The translations under genes and the position numbers were made by a program. A stretch of 64,000 nt of DNA, from contig CAJTDC010000004.1 of assembly GCA_910575055.1 (NCBI GenBank), positions 62,001 through 126,000 on the forward strand, written 5' to 3'. Shown one piece after another: positions 53,788-61,557 of this stretch. The notes under the pieces are model-generated. The model worked only from the letters and a program-made list of their open reading frames with translations, was not told the DNA's origin and did no database searches. The stretch is from Clostridia bacterium. GTDB taxonomy: Bacteria; Bacillota; Clostridia; Lachnospirales; Anaerotignaceae. Position 1 is the stretch's first letter, and each line of letters starts with the position of its first letter.

Positions 53788-53991
53788 TCAGTTATTATGC
53801 TCTTGCTTTTGCTCTTTTTGTTTTTCTCTTTTTCTTTTTCCCATAATTCCCCCAATTTTTCCACTTTCTTTACTACTTAATCCTTTCCAACCTACTTTTT
53901 TGACTTTTTCTAAAAGTCCTAACTCCCCTGCAATTTCATATTTCATTTCCATAGCTTTTTTCTGTTCTGATGTCATTTTTTTATTACTCAT
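53788..53991 (-). CDS. Small acid-soluble spore protein, alpha/beta type (SspF-like)
   Basis: The 67-residue basic protein has the family core MKYEIAGELGLLEKVKKVGW and GLSSKESGKIGGIMGKRKR. It corresponds to the two conserved helices of alpha/beta-type SASPs, and its spacing is closest to Bacillus SspF (KEELAKELGF, then GWGG and AKDAGN). A Lys/Glu/Gln-rich tail ends the chain. These proteins bind spore DNA and protect it from UV and heat. AAGGAG lies before the ATG. The gene is single and downstream of the lysine operon, which is divergent. Confidence 0.8.
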   Translation of the reverse strand: MSNKKMTSEQKKAMEMKYEIAGELGLLEKVKKVGWKGLSSKESGKIGGIMGKRKREKQKEQKQEHNN

Positions 53992-54077
53992 ATTTTCACT
54001 CCTTAAACCACTTTTATTATTATTGTTTTCTTGTTTTTATTTTCTATACAGTAAATTTATTTTTTTGTCAAAAACAT

Positions 54078-54106
54078 TTGACATAACACCTTTTTCGTGC
54101 TAGAAT
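54078..54106 (+). promoter_or_regulatory. Promoter of the lysine riboswitch-asd operon
   Basis: TTGACA (54078-54083), a 17-base spacer and TAGAAT (54101-54106). The start is near 54113, directly before the riboswitch aptamer. Confidence 0.85.
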
Positions 54107-54126
54107 GTTTAATAATTCCAAAATGA

Positions 54127-54350
54127 AGTAGAGGTGCATATTTCAATAGTACACAGACAAATGCTATAAGGAGCAAAAGAAGTTTGTGAAAAGGGAAATT
54201 TGCCGAAGAAAGAGTTTGCCTTATCTCTCTCTTTCTGGTTGTGCAGTAAATAGCTGTATGACTGTCATCTTGAAAAAGATGGAGCGCTACAAATTATCAG
54301 TTTTACAAATGTATTGCTGATTTTTTCCGGCGTAAGTCGGATTTTTTTTT
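54127..54350 (+). promoter_or_regulatory. Lysine riboswitch (L box) of asd-dapA-dapB
   Basis: The aptamer (54127-54292) shows the conserved pieces in order: AGAGGTGC, AGTA, a GGGAAATTTGCCGAAG segment, CTGG, and CTGTCATC with GATGGAGCGCTAC. A terminator follows: arms TCCGGC (54326-54331) and GTCGGA (54336-54341), with G-U allowed, then nine U. A competing TATCAG/CTGAT pairing lies before it. High lysine should stop transcription of the operon. Confidence 0.93.
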
Positions 54351-54391
54351 ACAAAAATACGTAATTTTAATAATCAGGAGTGAATAACAAA

Positions 54392-55387
54392 ATGAAAAAA
54401 GTAAATTTAGCAGTAGTCGGTGCGACAGGTATGGTAGGCAGAACATTTTTAAAAGTATTAGAAGAAAGACAACTTCCTATAGAAAATTTTTATGTGATGG
54501 CTTCCAGTCGTTCTGCTGGTTCTACATTGACATTTAACGGAAAAGATTATATTGTAGAAGAATTAAACGAACATTCTTTTGATAAACCTATTGACATTGC
54601 TCTTTTTTCTGCTGGTGGTGGCACAAGTGCAAAATATGCTCCTATTGCAGCAGAACACGGTTGTATTGTTATTGACAACAGTTCTCAGTGGAGAATGGAT
54701 CCTAATGTACCTTTGATTGTTCCAGAAGTAAATCCAGAAGACATTAGTTGGCACAAAAATATTATTGCTAATCCAAACTGCTCCACTATTCAAGCAATGG
54801 TAGCATTAAAACCTTTGGACGATAAATTTAAAATAAAACGTGTGGTATATTCTACATATCAAGCAGTATCTGGTGCAGGTGTTGCTGGCTGGAAAGACTT
54901 GGAAAATGGTTTAAAGGGAGAAGCTCCTCAAAAATTCCCTCACCCTATTGCAAACAACTGTTTACCTCATATTGATGTTTTCTTAGAAAATGGATATACC
55001 AAAGAAGAAGAAAAAATGATTAACGAAACCAGAAAAATATTACATCACCCTGACTTAAAAGTAACAGCAACTACAGTGCGTGTTCCTGTTTTTGATAGCC
55101 ACAGTGAGTCTATTAACATTGAATTTGAAAATGCTTTTGATATGAAAGAAGTATTCGAAACATTAAAAAATGCACCTGGTATTATATTAGAAGATGACCC
55201 ACAAAACAATGTATATCCTCTTGCTATCAATGCTGCTGGTCACGATGAAGTTTATATTGGAAGAATTCGTCGTGATGAAAGCGTTGATAATGGTATTAAT
55301 ATTTGGGTTGTTGCAGACAACATTAGAAAAGGTGCTGCAACAAATGCAGTTCAAATTGCTCAAGTAATTATTGAAAATATGCAATAA
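54392..55387 (+). CDS. asd: Aspartate-semialdehyde dehydrogenase
   Basis: Reduces aspartyl phosphate to aspartate semialdehyde with NADPH, the entry to lysine, threonine and methionine synthesis. The 331-residue length fits. Seen: NADPH-binding VVGATGMVGRTFLKVLEER, the catalytic Cys in NPNCSTIQ, the conserved GAGVAGWKDLENG, and the C-terminal DEVYIGRIRRD. A GTG at 54380 overlaps the Shine-Dalgarno. ATG 54392 is preferred, with AGGAG 11 bases upstream. It is the first gene behind the lysine riboswitch. Confidence 0.96.
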   Translation: MKKVNLAVVGATGMVGRTFLKVLEERQLPIENFYVMASSRSAGSTLTFNGKDYIVEELNEHSFDKPIDIALFSAGGGTSAKYAPIAAEHGCIVIDNSSQWRMDPNVPLIVPEVNPEDISWHKNIIANPNCSTIQAMVALKPLDDKFKIKRVVYSTYQAVSGAGVAGWKDLENGLKGEAPQKFPHPIANNCLPHIDVFLENGYTKEEEKMINETRKILHHPDLKVTATTVRVPVFDSHSESINIEFENAFDMKEVFETLKNAPGIILEDDPQNNVYPLAINAAGHDEVYIGRIRRDESVDNGINIWVVADNIRKGAATNAVQIAQVIIENMQ

Positions 55388-55417
55388 ACTTTTTTAATTA
55401 TTTTTGGAGGTGTTTTT

Positions 55418-56302
55418 ATGTCTTTATTTACAGGTTCTGGTGTTGCCATTATAACACCTATGCAACAAGATGGTAGTGTAAACTTTCCCGTATTAAAAAA
55501 ATTACTCGAATTTCAAATTGAAAATGGTACAGATGCTATTATCATTTGTGGTACTACTGGTGAAGCATCTACTATGACAGATGAAGAACAAATCGAAACC
55601 GTTCGCTTTACTGTTGAAACAGTAAATAAACGTATTCCTGTTATTGCAGGTGCAGGCAGTAACGACACCGCTCACGCTATTGAATTAGCAAAAGGCTGTG
55701 AAGCTGCTGGTGCAGATGGACTTCTTCTTGTAACACCATATTACAACAAAACAACTCAAAAAGGCTTAATTCAACATTATACAGCTATTGCAAACAGTGT
55801 AAATGTACCTATTATTCTTTACAATGTACCTAGTCGTACTGGTTTAAACATTGCACCACAAACTTGCTATGAACTTTCTAAAGTAAAAAATATTGTAGGT
55901 ATCAAAGAAGCAAGTAGTAATTTTGGAAATATTACACAAATTGCGGCACTTTGTGGTACAGATTTTGATTTATATTCTGGAAATGATGACCAAAACATTC
56001 CTATTATGTCATTAGGCGGAAAAGGCATTATTTCTGTACTTGCTAACGTTGCTCCAAAAGATGCTCACGATATGGCAGCAAAATTCCTTGCTGGTGACAC
56101 AAAAGGTGCAGCTGAATTACAATTAAAATCTATAGAACTCATTAATGCTTTATTCTGTGAAGTAAATCCTATACCAGTTAAAAAAGCACTCAATTTAATG
56201 GGCTTCAATGTAGGTTCTTGTAAAGCTCCTCTTTGCGAAATGGAAGAGGCAAATGTAGAAAGATTAAAAAATGCTATGAAAAATTATGGTTTAATTCAAT
56301 AA
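55418..56302 (+). CDS. dapA: 4-hydroxy-tetrahydrodipicolinate synthase
   Basis: Condenses aspartate semialdehyde with pyruvate through a lysine Schiff base. The 294 residues carry the catalytic Lys in VGIKEASSN, the proton-relay Tyr in LLLVTPYYNK, the substrate motif IICGTTGEASTMTDEE, and YNVPSRTGLNI. GGAGG lies before the ATG at 55418. It follows asd by 30 bases. A 412-base region containing repeat B separates it from dapB, so read-through is needed for the riboswitch to control dapB. Confidence 0.97.
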   Translation: MSLFTGSGVAIITPMQQDGSVNFPVLKKLLEFQIENGTDAIIICGTTGEASTMTDEEQIETVRFTVETVNKRIPVIAGAGSNDTAHAIELAKGCEAAGADGLLLVTPYYNKTTQKGLIQHYTAIANSVNVPIILYNVPSRTGLNIAPQTCYELSKVKNIVGIKEASSNFGNITQIAALCGTDFDLYSGNDDQNIPIMSLGGKGIISVLANVAPKDAHDMAAKFLAGDTKGAAELQLKSIELINALFCEVNPIPVKKALNLMGFNVGSCKAPLCEMEEANVERLKNAMKNYGLIQ

Positions 56303-56320
56303 TTTTTAGCAATAACAAAA

Positions 56321-56343
56321 AAGGTGCAGTTTTTACTGCACCT
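56321..56343 (+). repeat. Direct repeat / terminator arm pair, left copy (after dapA)
   Basis: The arms AAGGTGCAGT and ACTGCACCT enclose a TTTT loop. The identical 23 bases recur at 56662-56684. This left copy has the A-tract before it but no T-tract after it, as if it were the left half of a split terminator. Confidence 0.9.
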
Positions 56344-56661
56344 CAGCTTATCAATAAAGTCTTTTTTGTAGAATTCGTACAGTCTACATTTCGCTTCGGT
56401 TGGTGCAAGGCAAATGTCCACTGGACATTCTGCACACTGCAAACTTTGGTCAAACACTTTTCCTTCGGCTGACCGCTCTCCCTTGAGCGGTGTGCTACTG
56501 AAAAAAAGTTTGATAAAAAAATTTGCTGGAAAAATTAGCATTTTTCATTATAAAATCAATGATTTTAAGGAAACGAAGTTTCTGTTTAAAATTCTTTGTT
56601 TCTTTCTTTCAAGAAAGAAGTGAGAGTTTGAGAGCAACGCTCTCAAGGTTTTTGACAGATT
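56344..56661 (-). repeat. Dispersed multi-hairpin repeat, copy B (MITE-like)
   Basis: About 318 bases, in opposite orientation to copy A (7500-7733). It contains the same hairpins (TTGAGAGC/GCTCTCAA at 56628-56646, the TTTCTTTC/GAAAGAAG region at 56601-56620, and GAAAC/GTTTC) plus an extra segment with GACCGCTC/GAGCGGT. It is flanked by an exact 23-base duplication. It encodes no credible protein. Confidence 0.85.
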
Positions 56662-56690
56662 AAGGTGCAGTTTTTACTGCACCTTTTTAC
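56662..56690 (+). terminator. Hairpin and right copy of the direct repeat, before dapB
   Basis: The arms AAGGTGCAGT (56662-56671) and ACTGCACCTT (56676-56685) are followed by T's. It ends about 25 bases before the dapB start codon. Confidence 0.8.
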
Positions 56691-56714
56691 AAAAAGAAAG
56701 GAGTTTCATATATT

Positions 56715-57467
56715 ATGGTAAACATTATTATGCACGGTTGTGGCGGTCATATGGGGCAAGTAGTTGCTTCTGTAGTAGAAAAAGACCCCTCTTGTCAAAT
56801 TGTTGCTGGTATAGACCCTAGAGAAGTGCAAGCAAATTTTAAAACATTTCAAAATATTTCTGACTGTGATGTTTCAGCAGATGTTATAATTGATTTTTCT
56901 ACTGCTTCTGCTATTCCAGAACTTTTGGAATATTCCAAACAAAAACAAATACCTGCTGTAATATGCACAACAGGTATTTCTGAAGAAGTGTTAAAACAAA
57001 TTGACCAAACAAGCAAATCTGTTGCTATATTAAAATCAGCTAATATGTCCGTTGGTGTTAATCTTTTAATCAATATTGTTGAAAAAGTAGCACAGACATT
57101 ATCAGAAGCTGGTTTCGACATTGAAATATTAGAAAAACATCACAACCAAAAAATTGATGCTCCAAGTGGCACAGCTCTTGCTATTGCTGACGCTATCAAA
57201 GCATCTCTTTCAGAACAACATCACTATGTTTTTGACCGTTCTCAAAAAAGAGAAAAAAGAGAAAAAACAGAAATCGGTATTCACGCTGTAAGAGGTGGCA
57301 CCATTGTAGGAGAACACGATATTATATTTGCTGGACGTGATGAAGTGATAGAACTCAACCATAAAGCAATGTCAAAAGATATTTTTGCAGTAGGTGCAGT
57401 AAAAGCAGCTAAATTTTTGGCTGGTCAAAAAGCTGGTTTCTATACTATGAAGGACGTTATGGAATAA
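56715..57467 (+). CDS. dapB: 4-hydroxy-tetrahydrodipicolinate reductase
   Basis: Third step of the lysine branch, reducing the DapA product with NAD(P)H. The 250-residue length is typical. Seen: an N-terminal Rossmann motif (IIMHGCGGHMGQVV), the CTTGISEEVLK region, the catalytic motif EKHHNQKIDAPSGTAL, and HAVRGGTIVGEHDIIFAG. AAAGGAG precedes the ATG at 56715. It is the last gene of the asd-dapA-dapB set and is followed by a terminator. Transcription must cross repeat B and its flanking hairpins, unless a promoter lies in the repeat. Confidence 0.96.
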   Translation: MVNIIMHGCGGHMGQVVASVVEKDPSCQIVAGIDPREVQANFKTFQNISDCDVSADVIIDFSTASAIPELLEYSKQKQIPAVICTTGISEEVLKQIDQTSKSVAILKSANMSVGVNLLINIVEKVAQTLSEAGFDIEILEKHHNQKIDAPSGTALAIADAIKASLSEQHHYVFDRSQKREKREKTEIGIHAVRGGTIVGEHDIIFAGRDEVIELNHKAMSKDIFAVGAVKAAKFLAGQKAGFYTMKDVME

Positions 57468-57474
57468 TTAACAT

Positions 57475-57512
57475 AAAAAGGTAGTAAACTATAATAGTCT
57501 ACTACCTTTTTT
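57475..57512. terminator. Terminator after dapB (bidirectional)
   Basis: The arms AAAAAGGTAGTA (57475-57486) and TACTACCTTTTT (57500-57511). It probably also ends the minus-strand gene at 57515-58090. Confidence 0.85.
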
Positions 57513-57514
57513 AC

Positions 57515-58090
57515 TTATTCATTTTTATATACAATTTTATTTAGCAAAAATCCCAATAATACAAATGTAATAATATAAATATAATTTGATACTATATTAG
57601 TATCTAAATCTACATTTAATTTATATCTTGAATATACAAATATAGCATAGAATATCAATATAAAAATAGAATATCCTTTCAGAATTTTACTATTTGTATA
57701 ATAGGCAGTAACCATTACACCTGCAAAATGGATAATAGGTAATATAGAATAAGCTATATTTGATACTTTTATATAATCATTAAAATTTTCTGTAAAAATA
57801 GAAGCTAACAATAATGATATAAACATAAACATAACAGCTTTCAATAAAAACATAATGCCCCATATTTCTATAATAAATTTTCCACTTATATTTTTATATT
57901 GATATATATTTTTAGTGCTAAAAAAATATATCAACATCATAAATATACAATAAAATATTTGTATCATAGTAGTAGGTATCAATTTATCATGAGAAAACTC
58001 AAACACAATATGAAAAAGTATTTTTGTTATAACAGATAATATTGCTACTTCCCAGAAAAAGAATTGAAATGAAACATTATTTTTACTCAT
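57515..58090 (-). CDS. Unknown polytopic membrane protein
   Basis: I do not recognise this 191-residue protein. It contains about six hydrophobic helices with short polar loops. The first four are around 12-30, 40-58, 70-100 and 110-130; the rest lie near 140-190. Aromatic residues are frequent. The codon choice is very AT-rich, more so than in neighbouring metabolic genes. AGGATG lies before the ATG. It is downstream of the secreted-protein gene at 58129 with a 38-base gap, and both are in the same orientation, so a small operon is likely. Confidence 0.68.
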   Translation of the reverse strand: MSKNNVSFQFFFWEVAILSVITKILFHIVFEFSHDKLIPTTMIQIFYCIFMMLIYFFSTKNIYQYKNISGKFIIEIWGIMFLLKAVMFMFISLLLASIFTENFNDYIKVSNIAYSILPIIHFAGVMVTAYYTNSKILKGYSIFILIFYAIFVYSRYKLNVDLDTNIVSNYIYIITFVLLGFLLNKIVYKNE

Positions 58091-58128
58091 ATTTACATCA
58101 TCCTATCTTCTAATATCATTACAAAATT

Positions 58129-58782
58129 CTATTTTTCTATAAATTCAAATTCACAATAAATTTTTACATTATCTATTCTTCCAAGTCCACCAAGAGTACA
58201 TGTATAACCAATACCTAATGTTCTACCAGCATCTAATCTTTTATATGACCAATCTTCTTGAACATACCATCTATTTGTTTCTTGAAAATATCGACCTGTT
58301 TCAGAACCTTTTACATTTTTTGGATTTGAAACTAAATTTGGATTTCCGGGAGTACATGTATATGTAGCAGTCATCATAGCCCAATTATCAGTATATTTTG
58401 TATCTGTTACTGTATAGGAAGAAGCTCTGCTCATATTATTAGGATCTATTTGTTCTACTTCTAATTCCGCTTGTGCCTCTCTCATAGCAATATAATTTAA
58501 AGTTTCTCTTTGTTCTTTTGCTAAAGAAACAGCCATATTTGTATAATCTTCTAAAGATATTTCTTGTGGGTCTACTTTATTGTATCCTAAATCCAAATCA
58601 TATTCTTTATTTAAATCTTCAATAACTTTTTCATATGGATCTATATTTTCCTCAATAATTTTTATATTATCATTTTCAGTAATATTAATACTTTCTTGAG
58701 CAAAAACATTAGATGTCATTAACATTGTAGAGCCTAAAAGTACCATTAAAAATTTTTTCCTAATTGTCTTCCTTTCATTCAT
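58129..58782 (-). CDS. Unknown secreted protein
   Basis: I do not recognise this 217-residue protein. It has a signal peptide (KKFLMVLLGSTMLMTSNVFAQ, cleavage near residue 29). An acidic helical region follows (about 30-115), then a beta-rich C-terminal half with repeated YTCT motifs (YTCTPG, YTCTLGG) and YCEFE, giving three cysteines. The start is uncertain: the first ATG (58782) has no good Shine-Dalgarno, whereas AAAGGA lies just inside the frame, five bases before an ATT codon. Both choices keep the signal peptide. It is upstream of the membrane-protein gene at 57515 and probably cotranscribed with it. Confidence 0.68.
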   Translation of the reverse strand: MNERKTIRKKFLMVLLGSTMLMTSNVFAQESINITENDNIKIIEENIDPYEKVIEDLNKEYDLDLGYNKVDPQEISLEDYTNMAVSLAKEQRETLNYIAMREAQAELEVEQIDPNNMSRASSYTVTDTKYTDNWAMMTATYTCTPGNPNLVSNPKNVKGSETGRYFQETNRWYVQEDWSYKRLDAGRTLGIGYTCTLGGLGRIDNVKIYCEFEFIEK

Positions 58783-59062
58783 GTATTGTTATAATTTGAA
58801 AGTATTGTCATTACACCTTTATACTAGTATATTTAGTGCTATTGAAACTATAACGCACTTCATATTTAATAGCAACATATTTTTACTAAAATTTCATTAT
58901 TTGTAATATATTTTTAAAATTCCAATGTTAATTTTACAAAATATGTCATAATTTTACAAAATTATTATATATTTTGTCACAAACTATTATATCTTTATAA
59001 TAGTAAACTCTCATATACAAAAAATTAATCATATTTATTTTGTTATAATGCCACTTTATTTT

Positions 59063-59554
59063 TTATTCTAATAAATTTTGTTTTCTTCTTTTGGTAATAT
59101 ATATTACCACTCTAATGATAACTGCATATGGTGCTATCCATCTATTTAATAAATTACTCAGATTTATATTTTTCGTAAATGTTGCAGGATTGATTGCAAT
59201 TCTTCCATATTCATCTATGTCAAGCCTGAATTCTTCAAATCTATTTTTTATTAAAATTTCTCTGCCTTTTATATGTTCAAAAACATCATAACGATAACGT
59301 AATGTAAAATATCCTCTTTCAAAATGATATAAATTTAGTGTATCATTTTTCATTTTTGCCAAAACTAGCACAGAACCCTTTGTAACTGCCTTATCTTTTA
59401 TTTCAACAATATTTTCATCTACATTTTTTTGTATATCTGAAACAATTTGTGAATAAGTAATTGTATAGTCATTTCTTGTAATGTAACATTCTAGCACACA
59501 GTTCATCAAAACAACAATAAGTAATGTAATAATCGTTTCTTTTGTTATTGTCAT
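59063..59554 (-). CDS. Unknown membrane-anchored protein
   Basis: I do not recognise this 163-residue protein. It has an N-terminal hydrophobic helix (about 8-24), a charged soluble core (residues 30-130) and a second hydrophobic stretch near the end (about 136-152). A hairpin topology with the core outside is possible. AGAGGTG lies 12 bases before the ATG at 59554. It is divergent from the BlaI-family gene across a 235-base region with repeated TATACTAT boxes. It is preceded by its own TATAAT promoter. The 280-base gap 58783-59062 downstream holds no gene. Confidence 0.65.
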   Translation of the reverse strand: MTITKETIITLLIVVLMNCVLECYITRNDYTITYSQIVSDIQKNVDENIVEIKDKAVTKGSVLVLAKMKNDTLNLYHFERGYFTLRYRYDVFEHIKGREILIKNRFEEFRLDIDEYGRIAINPATFTKNINLSNLLNRWIAPYAVIIRVVIYITKRRKQNLLE

Positions 59555-59574
59555 ATTTTTATGTTACACCTCTC

Positions 59575-59694
59575 TATACTATAATATCTCTACTTCTCTA
59601 GTTATACTATTATTATATACTATTTTTATACAAAATACAAGTTTTTTCCATATTTTTCATATGATTTTAAAATATACTATTTACTTCTAGTATA
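59575..59694. promoter_or_regulatory. Cluster of TATACTAT boxes (candidate operators)
   Basis: The octamer TATACTAT occurs at 59575-59582, 59603-59610, 59616-59623 and 59673-59680. An inverted TAGTATA at 59688-59694 makes a dyad with the last one. The boxes overlap both divergent promoters, so control by the adjacent BlaI-family repressor is plausible but unproven. Confidence 0.5.
59612..59640 (-). promoter_or_regulatory. Promoter of the gene at 59063-59554
   Basis: On the minus strand, TTGTAT (59635-59640), a 17-base spacer and TATAAT (59612-59617). Confidence 0.7.
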
Positions 59695-59708
59695 TGTTAT
59701 GATATGAT
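59680..59708 (+). promoter_or_regulatory. Promoter of the BlaI-family gene
   Basis: TTTACT (59680-59685), a 17-base spacer and TATGAT (59703-59708). The -35 region lies inside the dyad 59673-59694, which suggests autoregulation. Confidence 0.55.
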
Positions 59709-59789
59709 AATGTTTATATAGAAACACATTTTCAATATTTCTTCATTCAATTTAAAAGGATTTTACAATAACTAAGAGGTGATAGCAAT

Positions 59790-60200
59790 ATGTCAAATAA
59801 AAACAAAAGTAAATATAATTTATCTGCAACAGAAATGGAAATTATGGAATATATTTGGAGTATAGACAATAAGTTAATTGCTGCGGAAATATTAAACTAT
59901 TTTAACGAAAACAAATCAAAAAATTGGAAAAAACAAACATTAAACACTTTTTTAGTAAAATTAATTGAAAAAGGTGCACTACAATACGATGTATCCAAAA
60001 ACAAAAAATATTACTATCCCACCACTCAATCTCAAACAAAAACAGAACATATCAAACACTGGACACAAAATTTTATACAAAATACATTTGATGGTTCTTT
60101 ATATCATTTTTTATATGCCTTTACAGGAGGAACTTCTTTAAGTGAAAATGATGCTGACGAATTAAAAAAATATTTAGAAGAAGAAAACAATATGCAATAA
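59790..60200 (+). CDS. BlaI/MecI/CopY-family transcriptional repressor
   Basis: The 136-residue winged-helix protein begins LSATEMEIMEYIWSIDNKLIAAEIL, the BlaI/MecI signature, and continues with WKKQTLNTFLVKLIEKGAL (recognition region) and YYYPTTQ. The C-terminal half is the dimerisation part. In resistance systems a BlaR1 sensor peptidase cleaves such a repressor, but no BlaR1-like gene lies next to it here. The dyad at 59673-59694 overlaps its own promoter. GAGGTG precedes the ATG. The targets are probably the gene itself and the divergent gene at 59063-59554. Confidence 0.88.
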   Translation: MSNKNKSKYNLSATEMEIMEYIWSIDNKLIAAEILNYFNENKSKNWKKQTLNTFLVKLIEKGALQYDVSKNKKYYYPTTQSQTKTEHIKHWTQNFIQNTFDGSLYHFLYAFTGGTSLSENDADELKKYLEEENNMQ

Positions 60201-60210
60201 TATTTTAAAT

Positions 60211-60249
60211 AAAAAACGCAAGCTATTATAAATATAGATTGCGTTTTTT
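60211..60249. terminator. Terminator between blaI-like and spoIVFB genes
   Basis: The perfect 11-bp arms AAAAAACGCAA (60211-60221) and TTGCGTTTTTT (60239-60249). It is bidirectional and slightly overlaps the stop codon of the spoIVFB gene. Confidence 0.82.
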
Positions 60250-61051
60250 ACTGCCAAACATATCCTTCTACTCCTTTTTTTAAAAGCAATTCCATAATTT
60301 CCTTTTGGCTTTTCCATTCTATTTTTCCATTTATCATACAACAATAAAAAAAATATTTATCAAAGTGCATTGCTGATACCAATTCCCCTAATTTTACCTC
60401 TTTTTTGGTATAGATTTGCTGTACTTGTTTTACTGTGGCACTATCCGAAAGCAGTGCCTGATAAGTTTGATATGTAATTTGTAAATATTCTCTTTGATTA
60501 CTATAAACAATATAACAGCCTATTAACAATATAGAAATATTAAAAGGGTACAATATTACTTGCAATGTACCTATTATCATTAAAAAATATCCAAATCCTT
60601 TACTGACTTTTACCATAACACTGGCTGTTTTTAATATGCCATATTTCCTACCTGCAATATGCAGCATTGCATTTCCTCCATCTAAAGGCAAAAAAGGCAT
60701 AAAATTAAATACTGCTAACATTATATTAAATACTGCCAATATTGCATTATGACAAAACAAACATACTATTGCCATAATAATACTTATAAAAGGTCCAGAA
60801 AAAAACACAATTTGTCTTTTTAAAAAAGAAAGTTTCTCTAGTCCTTTTATTACTGCTCTTTCTCCTATAGGTGTAAACCAAATTTGTTTTATTTTTGCTC
60901 CAAAACAATATGCTGTAACACAATGCCCTATTTCGTGAAGTGTTACAAAAAAAAGCATACCTAAAAATAATGCAATATTGCCTTGAATAAAATAAAACAA
61001 TATCAGTGGCAAAAGCAAAGGATGTATTTTTATTTTAAATGCTTTTTTCAC
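60248..61051 (-). CDS. spoIVFB: Stage IV sporulation intramembrane metalloprotease SpoIVFB
   Basis: M50-family site-2 protease. In Bacillus it cleaves pro-sigma-K in the mother cell. The 267-residue membrane protein has the zinc motif HEIGH (39-43) and the LPLDGG motif (121-126), about six hydrophobic helices, and a C-terminal CBS-like region (about 195-265). The start codon GTG overlaps the stop of the M23-domain frame in a GTGA, so the genes are translationally coupled. That context, next to an M23-domain SpoIVFA-like partner, supports SpoIVFB rather than another M50 protease. The sigma-K gene is not in the window. Confidence 0.9.
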   Translation of the reverse strand: MKKAFKIKIHPLLLPLILFYFIQGNIALFLGMLFFVTLHEIGHCVTAYCFGAKIKQIWFTPIGERAVIKGLEKLSFLKRQIVFFSGPFISIIMAIVCLFCHNAILAVFNIMLAVFNFMPFLPLDGGNAMLHIAGRKYGILKTASVMVKVSKGFGYFLMIIGTLQVILYPFNISILLIGCYIVYSNQREYLQITYQTYQALLSDSATVKQVQQIYTKKEVKLGELVSAMHFDKYFFYCCMINGKIEWKSQKEIMELLLKKGVEGYVWQ

Positions 61052-61557
61052 GGCAATTTCACGCCCCTTGCTAAATATTCTGCTTTAACCTCTTCTGTAT
61101 AGTTTAAATCTACAAACTGCATAGGATTGATAAGCATATCTCCCCTCCAAATGCTATAATGAATATGAGGTCCTGTTGACAAACCTGTATTACCTGTCAT
61201 TGCCACTATTTGACCTTGTTTCACATTTTCTCCCTTTTTTACTAGAACGTCATTTAAGTGAGCATACATTACAGTATAACCGTCTTCCGTTTCATATTTT
61301 AATACTTTTCCTAATGTTTCTGAATTTCTTACTTCTGTCACAATACCACTTTTTACTGCAACAGCTTGTGTATTTTCTGCTACAGCAATATCTAATCCAT
61401 TGTGATATTCCATTTTTTGCAATATAGGATTTTCTCTTTCTCCACAAGAAGAAGTAATAATACCATTTACAGGCTCTATCCATTGCTCTATTTCATTTTT
61501 TTTCACAATATCACTTTTTGTTATCAACTCTCTAGGGAATTTTTCCACTATTCTCAC
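61048..61557 (-). CDS. spoIVFA: M23-domain part of SpoIVFA (second reading frame)
   Basis: The 169-residue frame is an M23/LytM peptidase-like domain: SSCGERENPILQKMEYHNGLDI, YAHLNDVLVKKGENVKQGQIVA, and TGLSTGPHIHYSIWRGD. In Bacillus, SpoIVFA is a membrane-anchored M23-like regulator of SpoIVFB made as a single chain. Here it begins with GTG 61557 directly after a TGA in its own frame, without a ribosome-binding site. It overlaps the upstream anchor frame by 26 bases. Either it is translated by coupling, or the two frames are one gene joined by a +1 frameshift at CCC-TAG (61537-61532). Confidence 0.85.
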   Translation of the reverse strand: MRIVEKFPRELITKSDIVKKNEIEQWIEPVNGIITSSCGERENPILQKMEYHNGLDIAVAENTQAVAVKSGIVTEVRNSETLGKVLKYETEDGYTVMYAHLNDVLVKKGENVKQGQIVAMTGNTGLSTGPHIHYSIWRGDMLINPMQFVDLNYTEEVKAEYLARGVKLP

